A stretch of 14,729 nt of DNA from positions 1 through 14,729 of the forward strand of contig CANBSM010000104.1 in assembly GCA_947372155.1 (NCBI GenBank), read 5' to 3'. Both the position numbers and the translations under genes were made by a program. Positions 14,665-14,729 of this stretch are shown here, in pieces. The notes beneath the pieces are model-generated. The model saw only the letters and a program-made list of their open reading frames with translations, did no database searches and was not told the origin of the DNA. Position 1 is the first letter of the stretch, and each line of letters starts with the position of its first letter. This DNA is from Burkholderiaceae bacterium. GTDB lineage: Bacteria; Pseudomonadota; Gammaproteobacteria; Burkholderiales; Burkholderiaceae.

Positions 14665-14729
14665 GATCTATAGCGGCTATGCTAGACCCAGGCTTTTTTA
14701 CATCCAAAGCCTGGAGCAAAAAAATAATT
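14661..14729 (+). CDS. Start of a further gene, probably the NtrY-type sensor histidine kinase (cut by window edge)
   Basis: An ATG at 14661 overlaps the DUF4390 stop as ATGA, and the frame stays open for all 23 codons to the window end. The visible protein begins MRSIAAMLDPGFFTSKAWSKK, a basic N terminus such as often precedes a first membrane helix. No domain is visible. The ntrY guess rests on the usual Burkholderiaceae order rsmB-DUF4390-ntrY-ntrX, not on sequence. No ribosome binding site is seen, which fits coupling to the gene before it. Confidence 0.5.
   Translation, partial: MRSIAAMLDPGFFTSKAWSKKII
14688..14714. repeat. Perfect 9-bp hairpin inside the first codons of the last gene
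   Basis: CCAGGCTTT at 14688-14696 and its exact reverse complement AAAGCCTGG at 14706-14714 flank a 9-base loop. It lies within codons 10-18 of the partial gene. It is not followed by a T run on either strand, so it does not look like an intrinsic terminator. It could affect ribosome entry or be chance within codons. Confidence 0.55.

Noticed and set aside
1..14729. Defence island, prophage, transposon, CRISPR or biosynthetic cluster
   Set aside because: Every sizeable gene is a recognised core gene or a DUF known from this gene order. No transposase, integrase, spacer array or attachment repeat is visible.

Overview
The window reads as chromosomal housekeeping DNA from a betaproteobacterium of the Burkholderiaceae, most likely Polynucleobacter or a close relative. 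This rests on the protein sequences I recognise, on moderate-to-low GC with much A/T at third positions, and on the gene order: rpmH-rnpA-yidD-yidC-mnmE followed by dprA-def-fmt-htpX-rsmB-DUF4390-(ntrY). The genus is inference from recall, not a search result. I see no insertion sequence, prophage, CRISPR array, rRNA or tRNA, and no sign of a recently acquired block. Genes are tightly packed: the longest stretch without a gene is 224 bases (9407-9630), so there is no gap over 300 bases.

Region 1 (1-3675, + strand) is the conserved cluster usually found beside dnaA/oriC. It holds the last codons of ribosomal protein L34 (rpmH), the RNase P protein (rnpA), the YidD insertion factor, the YidC membrane insertase and the tRNA-modifying GTPase MnmE. 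rnpA and yidD abut with no spacer and share a frame, separated by one TAG.

Region 2 (3676-6902, + strand) holds GTP-dependent PEP carboxykinase (pckG) and a 409-residue FAD oxidoreductase that matches the C-terminal half of MnmC. This links to MnmE: MnmE/MnmG install cmnm5 at the tRNA wobble uridine, and the MnmC oxidoreductase domain removes the carboxymethyl group. The MnmC methyltransferase half is not here.

Region 3 (6734-10305, - strand) holds a long topoisomerase III (topB) and a short DprA with only the Rossmann-fold core. The 3' ends of topB and the mnmC-like gene overlap tail to tail by 169 bases, with both frames coding. The topB/dprA spacer is T-rich and carries small direct and inverted repeats.

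Region 4 (10306-14729, + strand) is a compact run: def and fmt (removal and addition of the N-formyl group at translation start), htpX (membrane protease), rsmB (16S rRNA m5C methyltransferase), an exported DUF4390 protein, and the first 23 codons of a further gene that is probably the ntrY sensor kinase. Spacings from -4 to +9 bases suggest co-transcription.

The common theme is translation and membrane-protein biogenesis. I found no convincing new multi-gene system. The points most worth a second look are the mnmC/topB antisense overlap, the stand-alone MnmC oxidoreductase, the minimal DprA and the rnpA-TAG-yidD junction.
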